DNA from: Isoetes taiwanensis
Lineage: Eukaryota > Streptophyta > Lycopodiopsida > Isoetales > Isoetaceae
Reading direction: 5' to 3'
DNA length: 64,000 nucleotides
Assembly (NCBI GenBank): GCA_021234155.1
Contig: JAJEKV010000052.1
Span: 4,259,606-4,323,605, forward strand
Program-made: the position numbers and the translations under genes
In this document: piece by piece, positions 35,203 to 45,874 of the stretch
Position numbering within the stretch: position 1 is the first letter of the stretch
Layout: each line of letters opens with the position of its first letter
Notes under the pieces: model-generated
Told to the model about the DNA's origin: nothing
Database searches by the model: none
The model's input: only the letters and a program-made list of their open reading frames with translations

Positions 35203-36852
35203 CAGACTTATGCATACTCTCAGGAGCAGGGTCATAATGTGATGGACAATCCCTGGATTCCGAAATCGGGAAGTTGGGTTTTGAAATACTTTGAAATGCC
35301 AAGTCCCAAATAGAGCAAAGGTCTGGCACAATTATATGTTGTCTCAATGACGAGCTCATGTTCAAGAAAATTATTGAACTAGAACCTAAAATCACAGACA
35401 TGACTTTCAAAGCAGTGGCTTTTCTTGGATTCAATGATTGGCTTGAGGTGCTTACACTCAAGATGAAAAATCATCCAGTAAATTACACTAAAATCATAGA
35501 AGATGTGTATGAAAAAATGACACTCAAAATTTGTGTCAGGTCTGACATGGACATTAATTTTGAAAGAATATTTCCTAAGACTGAGGAATGGATGAAAACA
35601 TGTTACAAAGTGAAGGAGGAGGAAGCTGAAGAGATAAAGAGGCCGAAAACAACCCCTCCCAGAGCACCTTCTGTTAAAAAAGGCCCGACTTTTGGCAACA
35701 GCATATTTAACAGCAGGGCCATGGGTTTTGATGAGCCTGTTGCTCCTGGTCTACCTAGGAGTCCACCTATGGAGCAACGTCCTACCAGTGTCACAGAAGA
35801 CATTGAACAAAAAGAGGGAAGGCCTATTAGATTGGATCTAGGTAATACTGTTTATTTTCCAATGCTGTCACACAGCGCTGTTGAATCACTGGCTCAGGAA
35901 TATGATCAAGTCCTGTGGCAAAGCGGCAATTTGGGCACACTTGCTCCTATGTCAGTTACATCTTGGAAATTCCTCTCTGATATCGATGACAATAAACTTG
36001 AGAACTTCCATAAGATCATTGATAGAGCTGAATACTGTTTAGAAAAACAAGGTTGAGAGATGTTCCGTTTGATATGCAAACGCTCGAGAAGGAATGCCCC
36101 GTCCGCTTTGGGATGTACATCAATCAAGAATCATATGGCAGCTATGGCGATCTACAAAAAGAATACAACTTAAGAAAGATTTGGAGGAGTTTCGCCTGCA
36201 CTTTAAATGTGCTTGTGATACACGTGAGGAATAACACCGCAGAGAAAACATTACTTGGTTCGACCAAGGAATTTGGTACATCCTTAATAATTTGGGAACA
36301 GTCTACCCCAATATGGACTGTAAAAAGGCTTTTATGACAGTGGTGAACTTACTTTCGAATGACCTACAAAAGTTTGCTAAGGCATACATCTCCTACATCA
36401 GATTTAGGTCTCTGGCTTATTATATGGCTATTGACATCAGCAAAGACCCTAATTGTGACATCAGAAAAAAGTATGGGGATACGTACTTGGTGATGGTAAC
36501 GGAAATGATGCTAAATCCTGATGGTTCTGCTACTAAGGAACCAACTGAGGCGCCATATCCTCCCCCAAGAAACAGTAGGAGGAGGGTTTCTAATACTGCT
36601 TCTTCTAGCAGCATGTGTATAAGCTTTCATCCTCCCAGGATGACTCGGATGGGGGATAACAGTCAGGGAAAGGCCAACTCGGCATCAAACACATCAGCTA
36701 GTACTTCAAGCACACCTGCTAGCACTTCAACTGATGGACATAAGAACATGGAACCTTCTCTTACGGAGGAGCTTTCGGTTACAAAAGCAAGATCCAATCC
36801 GGACAAAAGCTTGCACGAGGACATCAATGCATTTGATATCTCGGGTGTTTAA
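35203..36852 (+). pseudogene. First internal ORF of the Penelope-like element (gag position)
   Basis: Frames join, with shifts near 35330, 36055 and 36230, into a protein of about 550 residues. Visible parts: YAYSQEQGHNVMDNPW at the start, an acidic/basic stretch (KVKEEEAEEIKRPKTTPPRA), a proline-rich middle, a likely folded segment (YPNMDCKKAFMTVVNLLSND, FAKAYISYIRFRSLAYYMAI) and a Ser/Thr-rich tail (SNTSASTSSTPASTSTD). No zinc knuckle, endonuclease or other known domain was recognised. Its position ahead of the RT suggests an RNA-binding or structural role, which is inference only. Confidence 0.5.
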
Positions 36853-37082
36853 AGGTTAGAGGTTCACTCCTTTTTACACTTCATGTTTCTATTTTTAACT
36901 TACTTTATGTATTCTGACATTAAAGTGTTTACATGCTAATAATACTCCTGGTCTAATTCTATTACTTATGAACATGACCTATCCTACCATGCCTTTAGTC
37001 TCGGCTGACCTTAGGACTTGAGAAAAGGTCCAACCTTTTTGCAAGAGAAGCCCATCTATTCTTTATTTTTTAGGTTTAAAAT

Positions 37083-39224
37083 TCTTCTTGTTCTCTAAAA
37101 TAATAGATCCACAACAGGATCCGGACTCAGAAGAGGAACCCAGAAGAATTCTGGTGTGCGACCATAATAATAGAATATCTATTATGACTAATAAGAAGGA
37201 GAAGAAGCTAGTTCTACACCTCACCTATGTGTCCAAGCTTATGGATGCCATCAGATTTAGAGAAATCCTTGAGCATGCGGTACCTTTGTTCTGTGGAGAA
37301 AAAGGAGTAGAAGCCTTAGACAAAACAATGTTGGGTTGGAGATACCTACCTAAGCTGGTTCAGATGGTGTATAAACCATTCAGAATTTTTGTGGACAGAA
37401 GAACGCCCAAATGCCCCCGCAAAAGGCATAACTTCAAGAAATTCATTGACCCTAAGTACAAACATGTACTTACTACTAATCTGGGCATAATTGTGAATGG
37501 AAATCTCAGAAATCTCTTCAAGAAAGGCCTTAATCATGTGCCATACAGGAAACCAGACATGAATGATTGCATGAAAAACTGTATGGAAGGACCCAAAGCA
37601 ACTTTTTCTCCCTACATAGATTCAACATTGAGCCTATTGATGCACGCAGATTTCAGTTCATCCAGACAGCGGCCAGAGAACAGGCTTACGGTATGATGAA
37701 GTCTTTTCTTAATAGCACGGATGGCAAAATTAGACACTACATTCTAGAGGAAGACAAAAAGGCATTGGATGACCTAGAATGGATTAAGCAGAATCTATAT
37801 ATCGCAGGAATAGACAAAGCGGAACAATCCCAGCTTCATGTGCCCTTTCTTAGCAAAACAACTAGCCCCTCGAAAGACCGAATCACCCGCATTTTTTATC
37901 CAATAAAACTAACACCGAGGTTACGATTATGTTGCTACTAAAATTCAAGGCTTCTGGAAATTTGAAGAGGAAAGTCTTAAAGATCTTCCACTGCCTTACT
38001 TGTTATGCATCTATAAAGCGCATAAAAATAGCATGCGCTGGATAACAAATGCGCACAACTCCATTTTCTCAGAAATAGCTGAAATTGTGTCACATGGCCT
38101 GCTTGCCATTATTAAATTGTGGCCTGAAATATCAAGAGACGTATGTGCTGGAATTGATTTGTTCTGCAAAAAAGAGTTTAGCCCCAACTGGATGGTAAAC
38201 TCTATTTACGATGTTGTGCTTAATCTTCCTAGCAAAATCCATAGTGTGTTCGTGGCTGATATTAGTAAGTGCTATGAATCCATCCCCCTGGAAGGAGAGA
38301 ATGGCCTTTGTGAAATAATGGAAAAGATTATAAATTTAACTTTCCAGTTCCAAAAGAAAATTAACAAGAACTTAAAATTATGGTTCAAAAGGATAAGCAG
38401 CTTTAATGGAGGCTTTGCCACAAAATGGGACAGTAAAAGCAAACAGCTGACTGGTTGGAGGGAAATGACCTGCCAAAATTTCGTGGATATGAATATTTGG
38501 TTACTAAAGAACTATTTGGTTATGTAATGACGAAAAACACGAGGCAAACTCAAGCGGTATTCCCATGGGTTTTGCATGCTCTCCCAGTTGGTGCAATATG
38601 TATTTGGCGTGGTATGAAGTCAATTTCATACTCAGACTTGCCAAGGAAGGCCGTTATGTGGATATTGTTAGATTCAAGCACTCTTTCAGATATATGGACG
38701 ACCTTCTGCTTATTAATTGCGGCAATCCTAGAGAGTTCTTTGACAAAGACAATGATATTTGGCTCTACAATCTCAACTTTATTGAGATAAAGGAAGAGAC
38801 TAAAGACTTCATAGGATATAATGAATGCAACAAAATAGGAATTTCAGCTAGTTTTCTGAATATGCACCTCAAAATTCTGAACGTCTCATCGGGAAGTTAT
38901 TGTACATTCAAGTATGACAAAAGGGACGCTCTGCCTTTGAAAGCAAAAAAATTCATCATGGCAGATAGCTGCAGACCGTATTTTCAGGCCAGCAAAGTCA
39001 TTTGCTCCCAAGTAATGCCTTGCCTGTACGTCAACAGTAATTGTGTCAGTGCAGCCAGGGACCTAAAAAACATCATCTCCCAGTTTACTGAAAATGGATT
39101 TGATGAGAAAACAATTAGGGGAAACGTTTGTAAGATTCTGAATCAAAACTTTCCTGGATTAACGTACGATTGCAAGGACGTTATCAAACATCTATTTCAC
39201 AGGTACTTTACTTTCATAATGTAA
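37083..39224 (+). pseudogene. Penelope-type reverse transcriptase
   Basis: Order along the frame: a Penelope-like N-terminal motif (TTNLGIIVNGNLRNLFKKGL, about 37480), RT fingers (LPYLLCIYKAHKNSMRWITN, 37990), motif A (FVADISKCYESIP, about 38253), motif B (GIPMGFACSPSWCNMYLAWY, about 38553), the catalytic YMDD box (RYMDDLLLIN, 38689) and the thumb (FLNMHLKIL, YDKRDALPLKAKKF, VICSQVMPCLY). The CSP..CN motif and RYxDD box followed by YDKR separate this from LTR and LINE RTs. Frame changes near 37600, 37920 and 38525 break it. No GIY-YIG domain follows. A related cellular RT-like gene (rvt) is a less likely alternative given the flanking repeats. Confidence 0.75.
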
Positions 39225-39309
39225 ATACATTATATTTTGTTCCATTAGTCTTAACAATTTGACCTGATGGCTTTTATATTCATATTATGTATTAAATATT
39301 GATTACTAG

Positions 39310-39350
39310 CTGAGTAGGGTCCTAGCAGCATTGCTGGGCACCTTACTCAG
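39310..39350 (+). other. Stem-loop between the RT ORF and repeat B
   Basis: CTGAGTAGGG at 39310 pairs with CCTTACTCAG at 39341, and an inner GCAGC/GCTG pairing closes a small loop. It could serve as a 3' recognition or processing structure of the element. No hammerhead core was identified. Confidence 0.5.
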
Positions 39351-40215
39351 CCTAGCATTTGCTCATAAAATCTGGACCCTCCTCGCTAGCGGTAGGAGGA
39401 AGGGTTTATTTTTGAAGGGTCGGCTTCACGCACTCCCTCATACAGGTGAGTTTTTAGACCATATGATCAGTCTGTTTCTATACATGAGAGAAGCAGTTAA
39501 ACTGATTAAAGATAAGTTGCCCCAGTAAACAATAACATTAGAGTTTGATTGTAACTTTTTATAGGGCCCCATCAATTAGACTAAACTTTGAAGAACAAGT
39601 TTGGGAAGCCCTTGTAGTGTACGTATTTATACACATTTAATCTGTCCTCAGCTTGGCCTGTTACTAACATTCATACTAAAAATGTTTGAATACAAACTTT
39701 GGCCTTTCTTGTGAATTATAAAATCCCCCAGTTAGACGTATTGTGCTTAAAGGCACTGGAAGAAATATAGAAAACTAAGGGAGGTCTACCTTTAAACTGT
39801 GTGCTAGCTATCACCATTAACTGATCTTTTGTTGCTTTGATATCTCTTACATTTTTGGCCAAATCTGACAATGGTCAAATACTAGGGAATATATGATAGT
39901 GGAGCAAATACACCTTGAACATTTGACGATTGCCTTTTTTGAGGCATTTAATGAATAAGAGTTTACCTATGAAATTCTATGACCATTCGTAATTATTATT
40001 TTTAGTATTACTCTCTCTTAGATTTAGGAGACAGTAAATCTCTGACCATAGTACACCAGACTTAATTGGGTCCGGTAAAAACTCAGAAAGATAAAGTTTA
40101 GAGCGGGAGGATCTTTTGCATGAGATCTACTTAAACATCTCAATAGGAATTCTGCTCTAAAAAACCAACAAACTTTGTACACTGGTGTCTGTTTTTTCGG
40201 ATCATCCTACCTTGT

Positions 40216-40509
40216 ATGATTATGGCACCAAAGCGTGGACCTGGACGCCCTCCCGGATCGAAAAATATAAGAGGAAGAGGCAATCCTTTTGGGCCAAGAA
40301 GAACGTCTCCACCTGGCCAAACTAGGAATGCACAGGCTGCCAATATTTTCAAAAGATGTTTGATGCGTAATGCTACAACAAGAAATGCTGGCTTTGAGAA
40401 TACAGAACCGGTCTACAACAATCCGGCTGTGATTGACTTGGAAACAAATCAGGAGGCTGCGACTGAACCTGGAGGCGATCTAAATGAGGTCTTCTTTCAT
40501 TTGCTTTAA
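40216..40509 (+). CDS. AT-hook small protein within the terminal repeat
   Basis: 97 codons from a true ATG. Residues 5-15 (PKRGPGRPPGSK) are a canonical AT-hook, the minor-groove motif that binds AT-rich DNA, followed by a second basic Gly/Arg/Pro stretch (RGRGNPFGPRR). No other domain is visible. It sits inside repeat B, so the element carries it twice, with copy A frameshifted. It might tether the element's RNA-protein complex to chromatin. Whether it is spliced to downstream exons is unknown. Confidence 0.6.
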   Translation: MIMAPKRGPGRPPGSKNIRGRGNPFGPRRTSPPGQTRNAQAANIFKRCLMRNATTRNAGFENTEPVYNNPAVIDLETNQEAATEPGGDLNEVFFHLL

Positions 40510-40568
40510 CTTGAGATTCAAATGGGCCTTCTGTGTAAACGCTTGGTAGACTTTTAGCCAGACATAAA

Positions 40569-40823
40569 ATGGGTTCTAAGGGAATTCATACAGCTTTAGA
40601 AAGTCTATTTAACCCAACAATCTCTGGCTCTCTGGCTGATAATGATTATCTAAGTATCCCAAGGAAAGGTTCGGATGCTAAGGAGGAGACTAGAGCATTC
40701 AGAAATATGCCCTTTACCACCTTCTACTTACTGTTATTGTTGCTGGAATTGCATGTAAACTCCCATACTAATCTACCATTTCGGATTTATCATTTTTGGA
40801 GAATAGAACAGAACAGCATCTAG
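40569..40823 (+). CDS. Small ORF of unknown function in the terminal repeat
   Basis: 84 codons from an ATG (MGSKGIHTALESLFNPTISG), conserved in length and sequence between repeat A (32970-33215) and repeat B, with a hydrophobic run (FYLLLLLLELHV) that could be a membrane segment. No family recognised. The preservation between copies may reflect recent common origin only. Confidence 0.35.
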   Translation: MGSKGIHTALESLFNPTISGSLADNDYLSIPRKGSDAKEETRAFRNMPFTTFYLLLLLLELHVNSHTNLPFRIYHFWRIEQNSI

Positions 40824-42328
40824 GGGTTTTTCACAGGTGCAACACATCATTTCCGCTGGTTTCTATGGCTTATTTACAGGTGGTCATATCAGAGACAATT
40901 AATAATATTTAACTAGTATCAGCCATGATCAGCATAAAGGTTTATCTAGTTTAGTATGCTGACAGGTTGCTTCTGAAACCTTTATCCATTAAACTTGTCT
41001 ATTATTCCATTTGATGCTGGCAATCTTTTTATTATTAGGAAGATGTCGATTTTAAAACTTACCGTTTTAGTTACTGATTATTGGTTTATTTCTCAAACTT
41101 TTAAGGAAACGGATAAAAACATGGTTTGTCTTCGCTTACCTGCTAGCTGCTTCATGCTTACCCCTTTTTTAGGCTAACGTATGATTGATTTGGCTGCAGG
41201 TAACACGTCAAACCTACCTTAATTTTGTTTGGGCTTTGCAAAATGGTGGAGTAGTTCGGGACTGGAGGAGCTGACCTGACATTCAGCCCTTGGAAACTCT
41301 TCACGCCTTTTTCATGTTCTTTCTTTTGTTGATACTCTATACTATATTTTCAACTTAGTTCAAGTGTAGTACTCTGAATTTTTGTAGCAAATACCTTAAA
41401 GTTACGCTGCTCCAGATTTTTCTACACGGCCATAAGATAGTAATCTTGAAGGATACATTTATGATAGTAATATTTACGTATTACGGCTTTGTAATACCAA
41501 GACAGTTCAAAAAATAAAAAAGAAAAAACATTTTTGAAAACATGATCTCGGATCTATTTATGATAATGGTTTCCTTTTCTAGCAGTTGTGCTTAGGAATA
41601 GGTCCTGATTTCATACACATCCGCATTGGATAACCTCTGTTAAATAGAAGCAGGATTTAAGTACATTATATTTTGCTTCACGTTTCTTACAATAATCCCA
41701 TATTTCTGGTATAAGTTCTGGAATTAACCTATGGTTTAATAAAATATGCACTGGTCTTGATCTGATCTTGCTTTTACCATAGTTCAGTCATGATTAAGCC
41801 TGCCACACAATCCTGAGTCAAGAGGATACTTACATTTCATAAGAATGAAGGCTAGAAATTATCTACACGATAAAATGTAACACAAGACTAGTAGTTTGGG
41901 GTTTGATTGATTCAGCTTTCGACTTTGTAAGGCTCCAAAAGAGTTTTAACTAACAGCTAATTTTTTTCCACTTTGGAAAACTTAATAAACAGGATATTGC
42001 AACTGCACAAAGGAAACTAGTTCTTTGAGGCTTGATTTCTCAGCTTCCTTGTTCTTGGGACCTTTATTGGTTGTATGTATATCTCTAAGTCTCTGCAAAT
42101 TTTGTATGGTCATTGCTTGGTTCAGCTCCCTACTTTACACATCATTCGATGTACCTTAACTATGCTATAATGTAGGTTTTGTTTGCCTCTCAGATCACAT
42201 ATGTGTGTGCGGATGAAGGGTGTGGGCCTGGTTTAAACCAGGACAGACAAATTCTCAATTTCTAACTAGGTTTAGTTCTTGAAGTATAGTATTTGCTAGA
42301 TTAGACCCTAGCAAGTATTTTGTAAAAT

Positions 42329-42809
42329 TTTTTTTAGTATAATAACCAACACATAACTACCATTGACATTAATAAATATAACCATTGGATCCAACACATT
42401 TAAATTAAAATCCCCCTTAAACCCCCTTTGATTTGGGTGCATATTCACATCGGGGTGACGTGAGGGCGTGAGAGCCCTCATAATTGTATTTTTGCACGCA
42501 TCTGAAATCAAATCAACACCATATAGTATTCCGGTTGAAATCTTATAGTATTTTGCGAATCCTATTATACAGTATAGCAAATCTTGTACTTGCATACCCC
42601 ACAAATGAGGAACTTTACGTACGGTGTAGATTAAGGAATAAGGGGCGAATATGCCAATCCGACAGCTCTCGATGCCCGGAGTCACCCCCCGTGTGAATAT
42701 GCACCCAAATCAAAGGGGGTTTAAGGGGGATTTTAATTTAAATGTGTTGGATCCAATGGTTATATTTATTAATGTCAATGGTAGTTATGTGTTGGTTATT
42801 ATACTAAAA
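42329..42809. mobile_element. MITE family 1, full copy
   Basis: TIRs of about 110 bp: left from TTTTAGTATAATAACCAACA, right ending TTGGTTATTATACTAAAA. The centre (42480-42670) is non-coding and matches the 13.5 kb copy. Its left half is duplicated at 31690-31835, across the Penelope-like element. Confidence 0.85.
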
Positions 42810-44040
42810 CTTAATGATACAACTTTATAAGTCATTGTGCATGCCGTAACTCTATGTGTCATCATTGAGCATAAATAAATACTATTGTAGATATAAAAAG
42901 ATACATTGAACTAATTCAGATTTTGCTCAATAAATCACTTAGGGTTGGTATTCGACTACGACATTAAGACATAGACTTTAATAAAACATCCAAATGATTT
43001 TGCCATATCATAAATTCGTCATTTTTGTGTATAACAGTCGTGTGGAAGTTAAAATAAAATACCAATGTGGTGTTGCTCAAGGCCTTTAAGGACAACAAAT
43101 ATTGGCTGGCTCTAAATAGAATGATAAAAATGCCCCTTGCTAAGATGTCGCCGTGTGGATCTCAATTTGTTTGTTCATTTCCTTTCTCTTTATGGACGAT
43201 AAAAACTCTGTTCTTTTTCTTTCTTGTTCTATGTATCCTACGTGGCTTTATTATGTTTCTAGGGTGGAATCATTCCCCTAAATTCTTGAGCTGGAAAAGA
43301 GAACAAATAATTTTTCAAAGCTGTAGCACAAATTTAATGTCTTATACTTAATGTCTTATATACATTCTGGTAGCTGCAACTTCTTTTTCAAGCATGTCTA
43401 TTTTACATTCCAAATTCAAAACATGCCACATTCTATTCTAAGTATATGTCAATGTAAATCCATAGAATGTGATAAGTTTGCGTGGTAACGGCTTGAGATT
43501 GTTGCCTATATGCTCTTATAGATTGGCATATATGAAATAATAAAAGATGCGTGTTTATTTCTGTATTGTTCAATTCTGGATTTACAGGTGTTGCATCAAG
43601 CACTTGCAGTACTTTCCAGAAGTTTGAAATTGGTGCACTAAATAATCATTAGAAGCTTGCATAATCAAATATATAACTTTTTAAGACGGCACAAACGCAA
43701 CATGAAGTCCATCCATGATAGAAGATTTTCTATTTGCTGTAAGCAAAGCAGGCAGTGCCTTAGTTAAATTGTGTTAGTTTGGCTTGTAATTCTGTGCCTT
43801 AGTTGAATTGTGTTAGTTTGGTTTGTAATTCTATGATGGAAATCTGGGAACGAAGGGTTCACATTAGTGGTTTTATGATAGAAACATGGGACTGAAGCTC
43901 AAGGTGTCAAAGTTAGTGATCGGACCAGTCTGTTTTGAAGAGGGCACTTCCTCAGACATTATGGTCATGCTGAGAGACTAATCTTAGTTTTTACTTTAGC
44001 GCTTACTCTGCTAAAGAGAAGTAGCAGGGCGATGATTCTC
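42810..44040. other. Anonymous AT-rich interval
   Basis: No gene recognised. A short repeat (GTGTTAGTTTGGYTTGTAATTCT) occurs at about 43770 and 43809. Confidence 0.45.
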
Positions 44041-44049
44041 TAAATCTTT

Positions 44050-44735
44050 TATGGCAGAGGCCCATTATATATATTGCTTGTAATCTGCAACATAACCTCA
44101 ATGAATAAACTATTAAAGCCACCAAAATAATTTGTTTCTATAAGAAGAATTGTTGATATTCAAAAAAAAGTACAAAGTCATTGCATCACTGCAACTGGAA
44201 TCTCACAAAACTGTAGAACTGACAATAGGCCTCAGAGAAAAGAGTGGCTTTGATTATTTCCAGACCTTGCAAAATTGAAATGCAAATCTAATGCAACAAT
44301 AAGAATGACCATGGCAAACAAAAAATAATAAACTTACCAACTTTAGTGGCAATTCAAGATATGTATTCAAAATTTATTCTCTTGTATTTGATAATGGGAA
44401 GAGGCCCATTATATGGACTGCATGTGTTCTGCAACATAACCTCATAACCTCAATGAATAAGCAACTGTTAAAGCCATTTGTTTCTATAAGAAGAATCTTT
44501 GGTATTCAACAAAAAGTACCTAGTCGTTGCCTTATTGTAACGATCTCTAAAAATTGTAGAACTGACAACAGGCCCCAGAGAAAACAATGGCTTGAACTAC
44601 TACTCCAGACCTTGCAAAAATGAAATGCAAATATATCGCAACAGTAAGAATCACCATGGCAAACAGAAACTAATAAACTTACCAACTTCAGTGGCAAGAT
44701 GTATTCAGAATTTATTCTCTTGCATTTGATATGTG
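44050..44735. repeat. Tandem duplication of about 350 bp
   Basis: 44050-44397 and 44398-44735 align through AGAGGCCCATTATAT, TTTGTTTCTATAAGAAGAAT, ACTGACAAYAGGCC and TAATAAACTTACCAACTT. On the minus strand each carries a GTAAGT donor-like site, so the duplication may include an exon edge. Confidence 0.75.
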
Positions 44736-44952
44736 TTAGATGCAAGACTTTGCATGCCCACGAATTATTGTCCACAATTCCAAAACCATGAATAGAAATG
44801 AAAAAATGAATGACAATAAATAAAGACATGGCAAACCTGTAATAGAATGAAACACATCTACCTAATTCTGCTTCTTTTCCGCTTCAAACTTGGGATATGC
44901 AAAAGTTCAAACGGAGCTCTGTTTATTCAGTCATGGCAGTGTTTAAAGCTCC

Positions 44953-45054
44953 TGGCGCCATGGCGCTGTCGCAAGAAAAGAAAGCTGCGAGACAAAGTAA
45001 TGGCGCCATGGCGCTGTCGCAAGAAAAGAAAGCTGCGAGACAAAGTAATGGCAA
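44953..45054 (+). repeat. Tandem 51-bp duplication with GGCGCCATGGCGC palindrome
   Basis: Two near-identical units starting GGCGCCATGGCGCTGTCGCA. The same palindrome builds the 20 kb hairpin. It lies in an open frame (44897-45202), repeating AMALSQEKKAARQSNG, but there is no evidence that this frame is a gene. Confidence 0.85.
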
Positions 45055-45874
45055 AGCTCAAAGAGCCATAGCCGGAAGCAGAAATCTGAACAAAACAACT
45101 CTGGAAATCACATCTTGCATTTGCTTCAGTTCTTTTGTCTTGGGTTCAATGTGGAAGAGTAATATGAAGCAGCAACTATTTCTGAAGACAACCCTTTCTT
45201 AATATGGAATAAAAGAATGAAATGGTGCAAATCCAATACTTTCGTCATGAAGATAACATTGTGTGCTTCGTCTACTCTCCCTAATCACCTTCATGAGTGT
45301 GAACGGTCAAGCAAAGTGAGTGCCATTACACAAAGAGCCCCCTGTAAGTACAAAAAATTCAAATCCAAAATGAAAGAACATAATAAGAAAAAAGAGATAA
45401 ATAGCTCCAGGCCTTGAGAATCTAGCAATGCTGTTACTCTAGTTCCTGATATACATGCATGTCAATCAAAGAATTACTAACAAATGCTAGTTATCAGAGT
45501 TTAAATAGCATGATTTTATCTGTCAGGAATAATAAGATGTGGATAATGTCTTTCTGCTAGCTAACTACATAAGAGCTCTTGTCAAAGAAGAAATGTTTTT
45601 GAGAGGTCCAAATCGTTCTTTTAAAACAATTGCAGCGATGTTTGATGCTAAGAATGGAAAGGAGAAGAAAGACCTAGCATTGGCGGATGGTTCAGTTTGC
45701 TTACCCAGTCTGTATGTAAATTGCAAAAGCCCTTAAAATCTTGCTTCTTCCTCATCAAATAACCAAAGAGCCTCTCCTTGACCTGCTGCATATCGAGATG
45801 CAGACAAAAGTGTTGCGTTTAATTTAATCCACAACTACAAAATTAGAAGGCATGGAAGAACGAACCTGAGTACC

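Larger units (their letters stand above)
31836..42330 (+). mobile_element. Penelope-like retroelement with 2.9-kb terminal direct repeats
   Basis: Two direct repeats of about 2.9 kb (31836-34736 and 39435-42335) flank a 4.7-kb internal region. It holds a gag-position ORF and a Penelope-type RT. The repeats do not begin TG or end CA and have no primer-binding site, so they look like the pseudo-LTRs of Penelope-like elements, not true LTRs. A hairpin lies between the RT stop and the second repeat (39310-39350). Frameshifts in the RT and in repeat 1 suggest an inactive or poorly base-called copy. No GIY-YIG endonuclease was seen. Confidence 0.65.
39435..42335 (+). repeat. Direct repeat B (pseudo-LTR) of the Penelope-like element
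   Basis: Second 2.9-kb copy, collinear with A. It holds the intact AT-hook ORF (40216-40509) and the 84-codon ORF at 40569. Its right end joins the MITE through a shared AAAATTTTT. Confidence 0.92.

Noticed and set aside
34737-39434. Hammerhead ribozyme, as known from some Penelope-like elements
   Set aside because: No CTGATGA...GAAA core was found in the element on inspection.
31836-42335. LTR retrotransposon with 2.9-kb LTRs
   Set aside because: Repeats lack TG...CA ends, no primer-binding site or polypurine tract adjoins them, and the RT is not of LTR type.
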